Below, piece by piece: positions 1 to 8,714 of a stretch of DNA of 64,000 nucleotides. The notes below the pieces were generated by a model, which saw only the letters and a program-made list of their open reading frames with translations, was not told the origin of the DNA and did not search any database. The stretch is from NCBI RefSeq assembly GCF_014190915.1, contig NZ_JACHVU010000005.1:248001-312000 (forward strand). Reading direction: 5' to 3'. A program made the translations under genes and the position numbers. Each line of letters begins with the position of its first letter. Position 1 is the first letter of the stretch. The DNA comes from Mycolicibacterium iranicum. Lineage in GTDB: Bacteria > Actinomycetota > Actinomycetes > Mycobacteriales > Mycobacteriaceae.

Positions 1-1721
1 GGTTCGGCGATCTGCTGGTAGCCGCGTTGAGCGGCGATGCCGCTCCGGATCGCCACCTGCCCGAGGATCAGGCACGCGGGCTGCGCCGGGTCCGTGCGGT
101 GCTGGCGTCCGCGCGAGCCAGTGTCGAGGCAGGCAGCGATCCCCGCCACACCCTGTGGCAGGCCTGGCACCGTTCGGGCCTGCAGAAGCGCTGGCTGGCG
201 GCCAGTGAACGTGGCGGTACCGCCGCGGCTCAGGCAGATCGCGACCTCGACATGGTCACGGCGATGTTCGACGTCGCCGAGCAGTACGTGAGCCGCACCG
301 CGGGCGCCTCGCTGCGCGGACTGGTCGACCACGTCAGGGGCCTCTCGCTGCCGCCGGTCACCGGTGACGGGCCGGGAGGTGACGCGGTTGCGCTGGTCAG
401 CGCGCACTCCGCGCTCGGCCGCCAGTGGGAGTTCGTGATCATCGCCGGTCTGCAGGAAGGGTTGTGGCCGAACGTCTCACCACGCGGTGGTGTGCTGGCC
501 ACTCAGCAGCTCGTCGATGTGCTCGACGGAGTCGTCGAACCCGGGCAGCATCTGTCGAGCCGAGCGCCGCTGCTGGCCGAAGAACGTCGGTTGCTCATCG
601 CGGCCATGGGACGGGCACGCAGCAGCCTGCTGGTGACCGCGGTCGACAGCGACTCCGGCGACGCGGCGATGCTGCCGTCGGCGTTCTGCCACGAACTCCA
701 GGCAACGGCCACAGACGGCGCGCCCGAGCAGGCCGCGCCGATCCGGGCGCCCCGCGTGCTGGCTCCGTCGGCGTTGGTGGGCCGGCTGCGATCGGTCGTC
801 TGCGCAGCCCCGGGGGCAATCACCGACAGCGAGCGACTCTGTGCGGCAGCGCAATTGGCCCGCCTTGCGGAAGCGGGTGTGCACGGCGCCGATCCGGGCT
901 CGTGGTATGCCACGCGGACGCTGTCGACCGATGATCCTCTCTGGGACGGCGACGACCACGTCGTCACCCTGTCGCCGTCGACCCTGCAGATGCTCTCGGA
1001 CTGCCCCCTTCGGTGGCTGCTGGAACGGCACGGCGGCGCCCGCGGCCGCGACGTCCGCTCGACCCTCGGTTCCCTGGTGCACGCGCTCGTGGCCGAATCC
1101 GGGAAGACGGAGTCGCAACTGCTCAACGAGTTGGAATCAGTCTGGGAGCGTCTGCCGTTCGAGGCGCAGTGGTTCTCCGACAACGAGCTGACCAGACATC
1201 GCGAGATGGTGGAGACCTTCCTGCGGTGGCGCACCGAGACGCGTGCCCACCTCAGTGAGGTGGGCACCGAGATCGACGTCGACGGTCAGGTGGGCGACAA
1301 CAGCCCCGACGGTCCGGGGGTACGCCTGCGCGGACGGCTCGATCGCCTCGAACGCGACAGCGAGGGTCGGCTCGTCGTCGTCGACATCAAGACCGGCAAA
1401 AGCCCGGTCAGCAAGGACGACGCCCAGGCCCATGCGCAGCTGGCGATGTATCAGCTCGCCGTGGCAGCAGGTCTGCTCGCCGACGGCGACGAGCCCGGCG
1501 GCGGCCGGCTGGTCTACCTCGGCAAGACCACCGCCGGCGGGGCCACGGAACGCCAGCAGGACGCGCTCACCCCCGAGCGCCGTGCCGAATGGCAGGCCCA
1601 GGTGCAGCAGGCTGCTGCAGCCACCCAAGGCCCGGACTTCGTGGCACGGGTCAACGACAGCTGTGCGCACTGCCCGGTGCGCGCGATGTGCCCGGCGCAG
1701 AACCCCAGGAGCGACGCGTGA
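1..1721 (+). CDS. adnA: AdnA, helicase-nuclease subunit (5' truncated)
   Basis: C-terminal part of AdnA, one of the two motor-nuclease subunits of the mycobacterial AdnAB complex that resects double-strand break ends. The reading frame is open from base 3, so the start lies to the left of the window; about 572 residues are present. The sequence shows the last UvrD-like helicase segment (VSAHSALGRQWEFVIIAGLQEGLWP) and a RecB-family nuclease domain, with the catalytic D-x-K as VVVDIKTGK followed by QLAMYQLAV. A cysteine in LSDCPLRWLL and the closing CAHCPVRAMCP cysteines fit the Fe-S cluster of AddB/AdnA-type nucleases. It overlaps the next gene by four bases (GTGA), so the two subunits are translationally coupled. 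Rv3202c homologue by motif and order. Confidence 0.93.
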   Translation, partial: FGDLLVAALSGDAAPDRHLPEDQARGLRRVRAVLASARASVEAGSDPRHTLWQAWHRSGLQKRWLAASERGGTAAAQADRDLDMVTAMFDVAEQYVSRTAGASLRGLVDHVRGLSLPPVTGDGPGGDAVALVSAHSALGRQWEFVIIAGLQEGLWPNVSPRGGVLATQQLVDVLDGVVEPGQHLSSRAPLLAEERRLLIAAMGRARSSLLVTAVDSDSGDAAMLPSAFCHELQATATDGAPEQAAPIRAPRVLAPSALVGRLRSVVCAAPGAITDSERLCAAAQLARLAEAGVHGADPGSWYATRTLSTDDPLWDGDDHVVTLSPSTLQMLSDCPLRWLLERHGGARGRDVRSTLGSLVHALVAESGKTESQLLNELESVWERLPFEAQWFSDNELTRHREMVETFLRWRTETRAHLSEVGTEIDVDGQVGDNSPDGPGVRLRGRLDRLERDSEGRLVVVDIKTGKSPVSKDDAQAHAQLAMYQLAVAAGLLADGDEPGGGRLVYLGKTTAGGATERQQDALTPERRAEWQAQVQQAAAATQGPDFVARVNDSCAHCPVRAMCPAQNPRSDA

Positions 1722-4700
1722 CGACACCCCGGTACAGCCCGAATGAATTAGCCTCGGCTCTGGGCCTTTTCGCGCCGACCGAGGAGCAGGCTGCCGTCAT
1801 CGCCGCACCGCCCGGGCCGCTGGTGGTGATCGCCGGCGCCGGCGCCGGCAAGACCGAGACGATGGCCGCCAGGGTGGTGTGGCTCGTCGCGAACGGCTAC
1901 GCCCGTCCCGGCGAGGTCCTCGGCCTGACCTTCACCCGCAAGGCCGCCAACCAGCTGCTGCGGCGGGTGCGTGCGCGGCTGGCACGGCTGTCGGGTGCGG
2001 GCCTCACCATCCCCACCGGCGGCGCTGATCTCGCCGACGACCCCGTGACGGTCAGCACCTACCACGCGTTCGCAGGAAATCTGCTGCGTGACTACGGGCT
2101 GATGCTGCCGGTCGAGCCCGACACCAGGCTGCTGGGCGAAACCGAGTTGTGGCAGTTGGCGTTCCGTGTGGTGTGCGAACATCCCGCCGCCCTCGACACC
2201 GACAAATCTCCTGCATCGATCACGGGAATGGTGCTGCGGCTGGCGGGTCAGCTCTCCGAACACCTCGTCGACACTGCGCAGCTCAACGACACCCACATCG
2301 AGCTCGAACGGCTCGTGCACGCGCTGCCGGCGGGTCGATACCAGCGCGACCGGGGGCCCAGCCAGTGGCTGCTGCGCATGCTGTCCACGCAGACGGAGCG
2401 CACGATGCTGGTCCCGCTGATCGATGCGCTCCATCGGCGGATGCGCGAGGAGCGGGTCATGGACTTCGGCATGCAGATGGCCTCGGCCGCGCGGCTGGCT
2501 TCCCAGTACCCGACGGTCGGTGAGCAATTGAGGCAGCGTTACCGGGTCGTCCTCCTCGACGAGTACCAGGACACCGGACACGCTCAGCGCGTGGCGCTTT
2601 CGTCCCTGTTCGGCGGCGGCGCCGACGACGGTCTCGCGCTGACGGCCGTCGGAGATCCCATCCAGTCGATCTACGGGTGGCGCGGCGCGTCGGCGACGAA
2701 CCTGCCGCGCTTCACGACCGACTTCCCGCTCGCGGACGGCACCCCGGCGCCCACGCTGGAGCTGCGCACCAGTTGGCGCAACCCGCCGGAGGTGCTGCAT
2801 CTGGCGAACGCGGTGTCCGTGGACGCGCGACGCCGATCGGTTGCCGTCCGGTCCCTGCAACCCCGGCCCGCCGCCGAACCGGGCACCGTCCGGTGCGCGC
2901 TGCTGACCGACGTCGAGACCGAACGGGAGTGGGTCGCCGACCAGGTGGCAGGCATGTGGCACCACGGGGTCGCGACAGCCGGTGGTGCACCGACGGCAGC
3001 GGTCCTCGTGCGTCGCAACGCCGACGCGGCGCCGATGGCCGAGGCGCTGACGCGGCGTGGGGTTGCCGTCGAGGTGGTCGGACTGGCCGGACTGCTCGCG
3101 GTCCCCGAGGTGGCCGACGTCGTGGCGATGCTGCGCCTGTGCGCCGATCCGACCGCGGGGGCAGCGGCCGTGCGTGTGCTGACGGGCCCGAGGTGGCGCC
3201 TCGGTGCACGTGACATCGCAGCGTTGTGGCGGCGCGCCGTCACGCTCGTGGACACCGGGTCTGTAGCGGATCCTGGGTCGACCGCGGCCGGCATCGTCGC
3301 CCAGCTCGGGCCGGAGTCCGACACCGCGTGCCTGGCCGATGCGATCTGCGACCCCGGCCCCGCGGCCGCGTACTCACAGGCGGGCCACGCCCGCATCGTC
3401 GCGCTGGGCCGGGAACTGACCGCACTGCGTTCGCACCTGGCAAGCCCGCTTCCCGATCTGGTGACCGAGGTGCGTCGCGTTCTCGGTGTCGACGCCGAAG
3501 CCCGTGCCGCGCAGCCGGTCTCAGCCGGATGGTCGGGGACCGAACACCTCGACGCCTTCGGTGATGTCGTCGCGAATTTCGCGGCGCAGGGCGCCGCGAC
3601 GGTCTCGGGACTGCTGGCGTACCTCGACGTCGCCGAGGACGTGGAGAACGGGCTGGCCCCCGCGGAGGTCACAGTGTCCACCGAGCGCGTGCAGATCCTG
3701 ACCGTGCACGCGGCCAAGGGGCTGGAGTGGCAGATCGTCGCGGTGCCCCACCTGGCGGGGCGGGTCTTCCCCTCGACCGCGTCGCCGCGTACCTGGCTCA
3801 CCGATGCCGCCGACCTGCCGCCTCTGCTGCGGGGAGATTGCGCGACGGTGTCCGACCACGGTGTGCCCGTGCTGGACACCTCCGATGTCAGCGACCGAAA
3901 AAGTCTGTCCGACAAGATCAACGACCACAAACGCAGCCTGGAGCAACGCCGCAACGACGAGGAACGGCGTCTGCTGTACGTGGCGATCACCCGCGCCGAG
4001 CAGACCCTGCTGGTGTCGGGCCACCACTGGGGGGCCACCGAGTCCAAGCCGAGGGGGCCGTCGACGTTCCTGACCGAACTGAAGCAGGTCATCGATGCCT
4101 CGGTCGAGGCGGGCGCGCCCTGCGGCACCGTGGACGTCTGGGCCGACGCACCTGCCGACGGTGAACCCAACCCGCTGCGCGATCGTGTGGTCGAGGCGGT
4201 CTGGCCGGTCGATCCGGCGGGCGGACGACGAGAGCCGGTGGACCGCGGTGCGCAGTTGGTGGCCTCGGCGATGTCCGGAAACGCTCCGACAGAGACGGCA
4301 TCCGACGTCCACGGCTGGGTCACCGATGTCGATGCGCTGCTGGCCGAACGGCAGCGGGCGACAGAGCGGCCGGCGCCGCCACTGCCTCAGCAGTTGTCGG
4401 TGAGCGCCCTGGTCGACCTGGGACGGGATCCCGACGGGGTCAGGCACCGTTTGCAGCGCCGCCTGCCTCGGCGCCCGGACGCGCATGCACTGTTGGGCAC
4501 CGCGTTCCACGAGTGGGTGCAACGCTATTTCCAGGCTGAGAAGCTGTTCGATCTCGACGATCTGCCCGGCGCCGTGGACGCCGACCGTCAGGACCACGGA
4601 GAACTGGAGGACCTGCAGGCGGCGTTCGCCTTGTCGCCCTGGGCTTCGCGCACTCCGATCGACGTCGAGGTGCCGTTCGACATGACGATCGCCGGACGCG

Positions 4701-4993
4701 TGGTGCGCGGCCGCATCGACGCGATCTTCGCCGAGGATGACGGCACCTTCACCGTGGTGGACTGGAAGACCGGCGAGGTGCCGTCCATGCCGGAAGCCCT
4801 GCAGGACAACGCATTACAGCTCGCCGTCTATCGGTTGGCATGGGCGAGGCTGCACGGCTGTCCGGCCGAGGACGTGCGCGCCGCATTCCACTACGTGCGC
4901 CCCGGTCGCACGCTGATGCCGGAGGAGTTGCCCGACGAGGATTCGTTGGAAGCTTTGCTCATCGACGGTGGCGGCGACGAGGAGGCGGCCTAG
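1718..4993 (+). CDS. adnB: AdnB, helicase-nuclease subunit
   Basis: Second subunit of AdnAB, 1091 aa from the GTG that overlaps the adnA stop; no start further upstream is needed because that GTG gives VTTPRYSPNELASALGLF, the expected family N-terminus. Walker A is GAGAGKTETM (residues ~38-47), Walker B with the Q-D pair is LLDEYQDTGHAQ (~280), the superfamily 1 motif QSIYGWRGA follows, and motif V/VI appear as [11 protein letters not shown] and RRLLYVAITRAEQ. The C-terminal RecB-like nuclease has VVDWKTGEVP and LQLAVYRLAWA. All motor motifs look intact, consistent with AdnB being the active translocase of the pair. Rv3201c homologue. Ends 8 bp before the convergent DoxX-like gene. Confidence 0.95.
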   Translation: MTTPRYSPNELASALGLFAPTEEQAAVIAAPPGPLVVIAGAGAGKTETMAARVVWLVANGYARPGEVLGLTFTRKAANQLLRRVRARLARLSGAGLTIPTGGADLADDPVTVSTYHAFAGNLLRDYGLMLPVEPDTRLLGETELWQLAFRVVCEHPAALDTDKSPASITGMVLRLAGQLSEHLVDTAQLNDTHIELERLVHALPAGRYQRDRGPSQWLLRMLSTQTERTMLVPLIDALHRRMREERVMDFGMQMASAARLASQYPTVGEQLRQRYRVVLLDEYQDTGHAQRVALSSLFGGGADDGLALTAVGDPIQSIYGWRGASATNLPRFTTDFPLADGTPAPTLELRTSWRNPPEVLHLANAVSVDARRRSVAVRSLQPRPAAEPGTVRCALLTDVETEREWVADQVAGMWHHGVATAGGAPTAAVLVRRNADAAPMAEALTRRGVAVEVVGLAGLLAVPEVADVVAMLRLCADPTAGAAAVRVLTGPRWRLGARDIAALWRRAVTLVDTGSVADPGSTAAGIVAQLGPESDTACLADAICDPGPAAAYSQAGHARIVALGRELTALRSHLASPLPDLVTEVRRVLGVDAEARAAQPVSAGWSGTEHLDAFGDVVANFAAQGAATVSGLLAYLDVAEDVENGLAPAEVTVSTERVQILTVHAAKGLEWQIVAVPHLAGRVFPSTASPRTWLTDAADLPPLLRGDCATVSDHGVPVLDTSDVSDRKSLSDKINDHKRSLEQRRNDEERRLLYVAITRAEQTLLVSGHHWGATESKPRGPSTFLTELKQVIDASVEAGAPCGTVDVWADAPADGEPNPLRDRVVEAVWPVDPAGGRREPVDRGAQLVASAMSGNAPTETASDVHGWVTDVDALLAERQRATERPAPPLPQQLSVSALVDLGRDPDGVRHRLQRRLPRRPDAHALLGTAFHEWVQRYFQAEKLFDLDDLPGAVDADRQDHGELEDLQAAFALSPWASRTPIDVEVPFDMTIAGRVVRGRIDAIFAEDDGTFTVVDWKTGEVPSMPEALQDNALQLAVYRLAWARLHGCPAEDVRAAFHYVRPGRTLMPEELPDEDSLEALLIDGGGDEEAA

Positions 4994-5001
4994 CGGACCG
5001 G

Positions 5002-5397
5002 TCAGCTTTCTTTGTAGACGCTCCAGGCCTGGGTGATCATCGGGACCTGAAGCGGAAGTCGAGCGATCGCACCGATACGCATCGGCAGCGGCTTGTCTTT
5101 CCATAGCCGGACCATGTTCACGTTGCCGGGGAAGACGCCGACGTACAGAGCGATGGCCGACAGCGCGCCGACCTTGCGCGTCTGGGGGGCCAGCAGCAGG
5201 GCCCCGACGCCGATCTCGGCAACGCCGGAGGCGTAGGTGTAGAAGCGCTGGGTGCCCGGTAGCTCCTCCGGAACGATGGTGTCGAACGGTTTGGGGGCGA
5301 CGAAATGCAGCACTCCCATCCCGACCAGCCACGCACCCATCTTGGCGCCGCGCGACGACTTGGAGATGCGCTGTAATGCAGAGGAGGAAGAGGACAT
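5002..5397 (-). CDS. DoxX-family small membrane protein
   Basis: 131-aa hydrophobic protein with four predicted membrane-spanning stretches (GAWLVGMGVLHFVAPKPFD, YASGVAEIGVGALLLAP, VGALSAIALYVGVFPGNV and a weaker C-terminal one). The HFVAPKPFD and SGVAEIGVGALLL stretches are typical of the DoxX/SURF4-like family. The start is taken at the ATG at 5397 (MSSSSSALQR); an upstream in-frame start would run into the divergent channel gene and give an arginine-rich tail unlike the family. Function in mycobacteria is unclear; some DoxX proteins are linked to membrane redox stress. I do not recall a DoxX gene at this place in M. tuberculosis. Confidence 0.8.
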   Translation of the reverse strand: MSSSSSALQRISKSSRGAKMGAWLVGMGVLHFVAPKPFDTIVPEELPGTQRFYTYASGVAEIGVGALLLAPQTRKVGALSAIALYVGVFPGNVNMVRLWKDKPLPMRIGAIARLPLQVPMITQAWSVYKES

Positions 5398-5443
5398 GAT
5401 TACATTGTGCTGGTGTGGCTGCCTCACCCTCTGACCGGCCCTC

Positions 5444-6538
5444 GTGGCTAAGGGACGCCTGACGCGACGGCTGCGTCGCTTCGACCAGTCTCTGGCCGAC
5501 ATGCCGGACCACGCGCTCACCGACCGCGTCCAGATCCCGACGACGCTCGTCAGCCCGGCGCGGCGAATTACCGTCCGCGTGATCTATGCGCTGTCAGCGT
5601 TGTTCGCCGCGGTCATCATCGTCTACCTGGACCGGCACGGCTATCGCGACATCGACAGCTCGCCGAACCCGGACGATCCGCTGTCGTTCCTCGACTGCTT
5701 CTACTACGCGACGGTCTCGCTGTCGACCACCGGCTACGGCGACATCACACCGGTCACCCCGTCAGCCCGGCTCGTCAACGTCCTGGTCATCACGCCGCTT
5801 CGGGTGGCATTCCTCATCGTGCTGATCGGTACCACCGTCGAGACCCTGACGACGCAATCGCGGCAGGTCTACCAAATCCAGCGCTGGAGGAACAGATTGC
5901 GCAACCACATCATCATCGTCGGCTACGGCACCAAGGGCCGCACCGCGGCAGCGGCGATGGTCGGCGACGAGGTCGCCCCGGCCGACATCGTCGTCGTGGA
6001 CGAGGACGCTGCGTCCCTGGAACGCGCGAAGAGTGCCGGACTGGTCACCGTGCGCGGCAGCGCCACCGACTCCGAAGTGCTCCGATTGGCCGGCGCCCAG
6101 CACGCCAAGTCGATCATCGTGGCGACCAACCGGGATGACACGGCTGTCCTGGTGACGCTCACCGCACGGGAACTGGCTCCGAGGGCCAAGATCATTGCTG
6201 CGGTGCGCGAGGCGGAGAACCAGCATCTGCTCCAGCAGTCGGGTGCGGACTCCACGGTGGTCACTTCCGAGACCGCCGGACGTCTGCTCGGCATCGCGGT
6301 CCAGACGCCGAGTGTGGTCGAGATGATGGAAGACCTGCTGACGCCGGATCGGGGGTTCGCCATCGCCGAGCGGGAGGTCACCCCGAAGGAGGCCGGCGGG
6401 TCGCCCCGTCACCAGAGCGACATCGTGCTGGGTGTGGTTCGCAGCAACAAGCTGTTCCGGGTCGACGAGCCGGAAGTCGATGCGCTTGAGCTGGGGGACA
6501 GGTTGTTGTACATCCGATCCGCGGACGAGGACCGATGA
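5444..6538 (+). CDS. Potassium channel with RCK/TrkA-N domain
   Basis: 364-aa ion channel, Rv3200c homologue. Two membrane helices (~43-62 and ~110-130) flank a re-entrant pore loop with the K+ selectivity filter TTGYGD at residues 95-100. The cytoplasmic part is a TrkA-N Rossmann domain beginning NHIIIVGYGTKGR (~154) followed by a TrkA-C-like end (LGDRLLYIRS). Starts at GTG 5444, 46 bp from the divergent DoxX-like gene. Its stop codon TGA lies inside the first unit of a 32-bp tandem repeat that leads into nudC, so co-transcription with nudC is likely. Confidence 0.93.
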   Translation: MAKGRLTRRLRRFDQSLADMPDHALTDRVQIPTTLVSPARRITVRVIYALSALFAAVIIVYLDRHGYRDIDSSPNPDDPLSFLDCFYYATVSLSTTGYGDITPVTPSARLVNVLVITPLRVAFLIVLIGTTVETLTTQSRQVYQIQRWRNRLRNHIIIVGYGTKGRTAAAAMVGDEVAPADIVVVDEDAASLERAKSAGLVTVRGSATDSEVLRLAGAQHAKSIIVATNRDDTAVLVTLTARELAPRAKIIAAVREAENQHLLQQSGADSTVVTSETAGRLLGIAVQTPSVVEMMEDLLTPDRGFAIAEREVTPKEAGGSPRHQSDIVLGVVRSNKLFRVDEPEVDALELGDRLLYIRSADEDR

Positions 6539-6630
6539 GCGCTTGCGCGAAGAGGAGACAGCACCGATGAGCGCTTGCGCGAAGAGGAGACAGCACCGAT
6601 GAGCGCTTGCGCGAAGAGCAGAAGGTACCG
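6535..6630 (+). repeat. Three 32-bp tandem repeats linking the channel gene and nudC
   Basis: Three head-to-tail 32-bp units at 6535-6566, 6567-6598 and 6599-6630. The first two are identical; the third differs at a few positions near its 3' end. Every unit begins ATGAGCGCTTGCGCGAAGAG; the first ATGA contains the channel stop codon, and the third unit ends exactly at the nudC ATG. This stop/start-overlapping, intercistronic placement is like mycobacterial interspersed repetitive units (MIRU). Each unit carries a purine-rich GAGGAGA (GAGCAGA in the last), which could act as a ribosome binding site. Confidence 0.9.
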
Positions 6631-7557
6631 ATGACGGCGTTTCGGCTGCGCAACGTCCCGCTGCTGTCCCGGGTGGGCGCCGACCGTGCGGACACCCTGC
6701 GCACCGACATCGATGCCGCCGTCGCCGGCTGGCCGGACGCGCTGTTGCTCCGGGTGGACCGGCGAAACCAGGTGCTGATCTGCGACGGTCGCGCGGTGCT
6801 CAACCGGGCGAGCGCAGCCGGGGACGCGCCACCGGAGAATGCCGTTTTCCTCGGCAAGCTCGACGACGGCCGGCACGTCTGGGCATTGCGGTCCGAACTC
6901 GAACCGCCGGAGGATTCGTCGGCGCCGACGCAGGTTCTGGATCTGCGCCGCACGGGCGACGTCTTCGACGACGTCAGCGCGCAGCTGGTCGCCACGGCGA
7001 CCGCACTGCTGAACTGGCACGACAACGCCCGGTTCAGCCCGGTGGACGGCGCTCCGACCACGCCGATCAAGAGCGGTTGGGCGCGGATCAATCCCGTCAC
7101 GGGCCATGAGGAGTTCCCTCGGATCGACCCGGCGGTCATCTGTCTGGTCCACGACGGGCACGACCGCGCCGTGCTGGCCCGGCAGACGGTGTGGCCACCG
7201 CGGTTGTTCTCGATCCTGGCCGGCTTCGTCGAGGCGGGGGAGTCCTTCGAGACGTGTGTGGCCCGCGAGATCGCCGAGGAGATCGGCCTCACCGTCACCG
7301 ACGTGGAGTACCTGGGGTCGCAGCCGTGGCCGTTCCCCCGGTCGCTGATGATCGGTTTTCATGCCCTGGGCGATCCGGAGCAGCCGTTCGCGTTCAACGA
7401 CGGCGAGATCGCCGAGGCGGCCTGGTTCACCCGCGCGGAGATCCGCGAGGCGCTCGCCCAGGGCGATTGGGGATCGGACAACAGCTCCCGGCTGCTTCTG
7501 CCCGGGTCCATCTCGATCGCCCGCGAGATCATCGAGTCCTGGGCTGCGCTCGATTAG
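6631..7557 (+). CDS. nudC: NAD+/NADH pyrophosphatase NudC
   Basis: 308-aa Nudix hydrolase that cleaves NADH/NAD+ (and in some species NAD-capped RNA) to nicotinamide mononucleotide and AMP. The Nudix box reads GFVEAGESFETCVAREIAEEIGL, and the downstream SQPWPFPRSLM is the NudC-type signature that separates NADH pyrophosphatases from other Nudix enzymes. The start is the ATG directly after the last tandem repeat, giving MTAFRLRNVPLL. The central zinc-ribbon position of E. coli NudC is here NARFSPVDGAP with no cysteines, so zinc binding is not expected. Rv3199c homologue; convergent with map, 8 bp apart. Confidence 0.94.
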   Translation: MTAFRLRNVPLLSRVGADRADTLRTDIDAAVAGWPDALLLRVDRRNQVLICDGRAVLNRASAAGDAPPENAVFLGKLDDGRHVWALRSELEPPEDSSAPTQVLDLRRTGDVFDDVSAQLVATATALLNWHDNARFSPVDGAPTTPIKSGWARINPVTGHEEFPRIDPAVICLVHDGHDRAVLARQTVWPPRLFSILAGFVEAGESFETCVAREIAEEIGLTVTDVEYLGSQPWPFPRSLMIGFHALGDPEQPFAFNDGEIAEAAWFTRAEIREALAQGDWGSDNSSRLLLPGSISIAREIIESWAALD

Positions 7558-7575
7558 GTTGCGCGTCAACCTTTC
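7557..7575. terminator. Short hairpin between convergent nudC and map
   Basis: GGTTG-CGCGT-CAACC stem-loop followed by TTTCT on the + strand, sitting exactly between the nudC and map stop codons. The stem is only five base pairs, so a role as terminator for nudC is tentative. Confidence 0.35.
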
Positions 7576-8351
7576 TCGGCCAGCACACCGGCGGTGAGCA
7601 CCCGGGGGCCGTCCTCGGTGACGGCGATCGTGTGCTCGGAGTGGGCGGTGTTGGACCCGTCGGCCGAGCGCAACGTCCAACCGTCGGGGTCGACGACCAG
7701 GCGGTTCGTCCCGCGTCCCCACCACGGTTCCAGCGCCAGGGTCATCCCTGGCTTTAACAGCAGCCCTCGTCCCGGCTTTCCGCGGTTCGGGACGTGCGGG
7801 TCCTCGTGCATCGTCCGGCCGATGCCGTGGCCCCCGAAGTCGGTGTTGACCGCGTAGCCGTCTGTGGCAGCGACGGCGCCGATGGCCGCCGAGATGTCGC
7901 CGAGGTGCCCGCCGGGGACCGCGGCGGCGATGCCGGCGGCCAGGGCGCGGCGGGTCGAGTCGACCAATGCCAAATCGGCGGGATCGCGGTTCTGGCCGAC
8001 GACCACGGTGGCCGCGGAGTCGGCCGTCCAGCCGTCGATCTCGACCGCGAAGTCCATGGTGAGCACATCGCCGTCGCGCAACACATAGTCATGCGGAAGT
8101 CCGTGCAGCACACCGTCGTTGACCGACAGGCAGATCACATTGCGGAACGGTCCGCTACCGAAGGACGGCGCGTAGTCCCAGTAGCAGGAGGTTGCTCCGC
8201 GCTCGGCGACGAGATCGCGGGCGCGATGCTCCAGCTGCAGGAGGTTCACGCCCGGCTCGGCCTCCCGCGCCAGTGTGGTCAGGGTGTGCGCGACGAACTC
8301 GCCGGTGACGGCCATCTTGTCGATTTCCCTGGCGCTCTTCAGTTCGATCAT
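7566..8351 (-). CDS. map: Type I methionine aminopeptidase
   Basis: 261-aa pita-bread fold aminopeptidase removing the initiator methionine. The metal ligands and catalytic histidine can be placed: H in NDGVLHGLP, D in DVLTMDFAVE, D in WTADSAATVVVG, H in GGHGIGRTMHEDPHVPN, E in TLALEPW and E in AHSEHTIAVTE. There is no N-terminal SH3-like extension, so it is the short form. It stands divergently to an XRE regulator across two palindromes, which suggests regulated rather than housekeeping expression; mycobacteria normally have other map copies elsewhere. I do not recall map at this position in M. tuberculosis, so map plus regulator look like an insertion in the conserved block. Confidence 0.93.
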   Translation of the reverse strand: MIELKSAREIDKMAVTGEFVAHTLTTLAREAEPGVNLLQLEHRARDLVAERGATSCYWDYAPSFGSGPFRNVICLSVNDGVLHGLPHDYVLRDGDVLTMDFAVEIDGWTADSAATVVVGQNRDPADLALVDSTRRALAAGIAAAVPGGHLGDISAAIGAVAATDGYAVNTDFGGHGIGRTMHEDPHVPNRGKPGRGLLLKPGMTLALEPWWGRGTNRLVVDPDGWTLRSADGSNTAHSEHTIAVTEDGPRVLTAGVLAEKG

Positions 8352-8369
8352 CCGGCAACTCCGCGGTCT

Positions 8370-8419
8370 CGGTATTTAAATACCGTACCGACGCTACCAC
8401 TGCCGGTACTTTAATACCG
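8370..8419. promoter_or_regulatory. Two palindromic operators between map and the XRE gene
   Basis: 8370-8385 is a perfect 16-bp palindrome CGGTATTTAAATACCG. 8404-8419, CGGTACTTTAATACCG, is the same site with imperfect symmetry. Their centres are 34 bp apart, about three helical turns, so dimers would lie on nearly the same face. A TAAGCT hexamer at 8426-8431 could be the -10 of the XRE gene, giving a near-leaderless transcript. Both sites would overlap the divergent promoters. Inference: the operator pair is bound by the adjacent XRE protein. Confidence 0.75.
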
Positions 8420-8438
8420 AAAGGGCTAAGCTGGTTGG

Positions 8439-8705
8439 ATGGTGCGTGAACCCCTCAGCCCCGAGCAGCTCCAAGCCGGTCGTCGGCTGGGCGCGTTGAT
8501 CAGAACCGCGCGCGCCGGCCGTCCCGCCGAGGCGATCGCCCGCGCCGCCGGAATCTCACCGGAAACACTGCGCAAGATCGAGGTCGGACGCATGCCCAGC
8601 CCCAGCTTCGGAACCGTCGTGGGGTTGTGCGACGCCCTGGGTCTTGCGCTTCAGGACGCAGTCGAGGTGTGGCGCGGGGACGGCGACGAGCAGATCGCCA
8701 TCTGA
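8439..8705 (+). CDS. XRE-family helix-turn-helix regulator
   Basis: 88-aa single-domain regulator. Residues ~20-75 form a Cro/C1-type HTH: LGALIRTARAGRPAEAIARAAGISPETLRKIEVGRMPSPSFGTVVGLCDALGLAL, with the recognition-helix region SPETLRKIEVGR. No ligand or toxin domain and no toxin gene is attached. It faces map across the two palindromes; the simplest reading is an autorepressor that also controls map. Ends 9 bp from the convergent mycoredoxin gene. Confidence 0.85.
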   Translation: MVREPLSPEQLQAGRRLGALIRTARAGRPAEAIARAAGISPETLRKIEVGRMPSPSFGTVVGLCDALGLALQDAVEVWRGDGDEQIAI

Positions 8706-8714
8706 ACCGCCGGC

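Noticed and set aside
5398..5520. Longer N-terminus for the DoxX-like gene
   Set aside because: It would overlap the divergent channel gene start and adds an arginine-rich tail not seen in the family.
6535..6630. Possible CRISPR array (32-bp repeats)
   Set aside because: Units are directly adjacent with no spacers and no cas genes are present.
8439..8705. Antitoxin of a toxin-antitoxin pair with the XRE protein
   Set aside because: The divergent partner is a methionine aminopeptidase with all metal ligands, and no toxin-like gene is adjacent.
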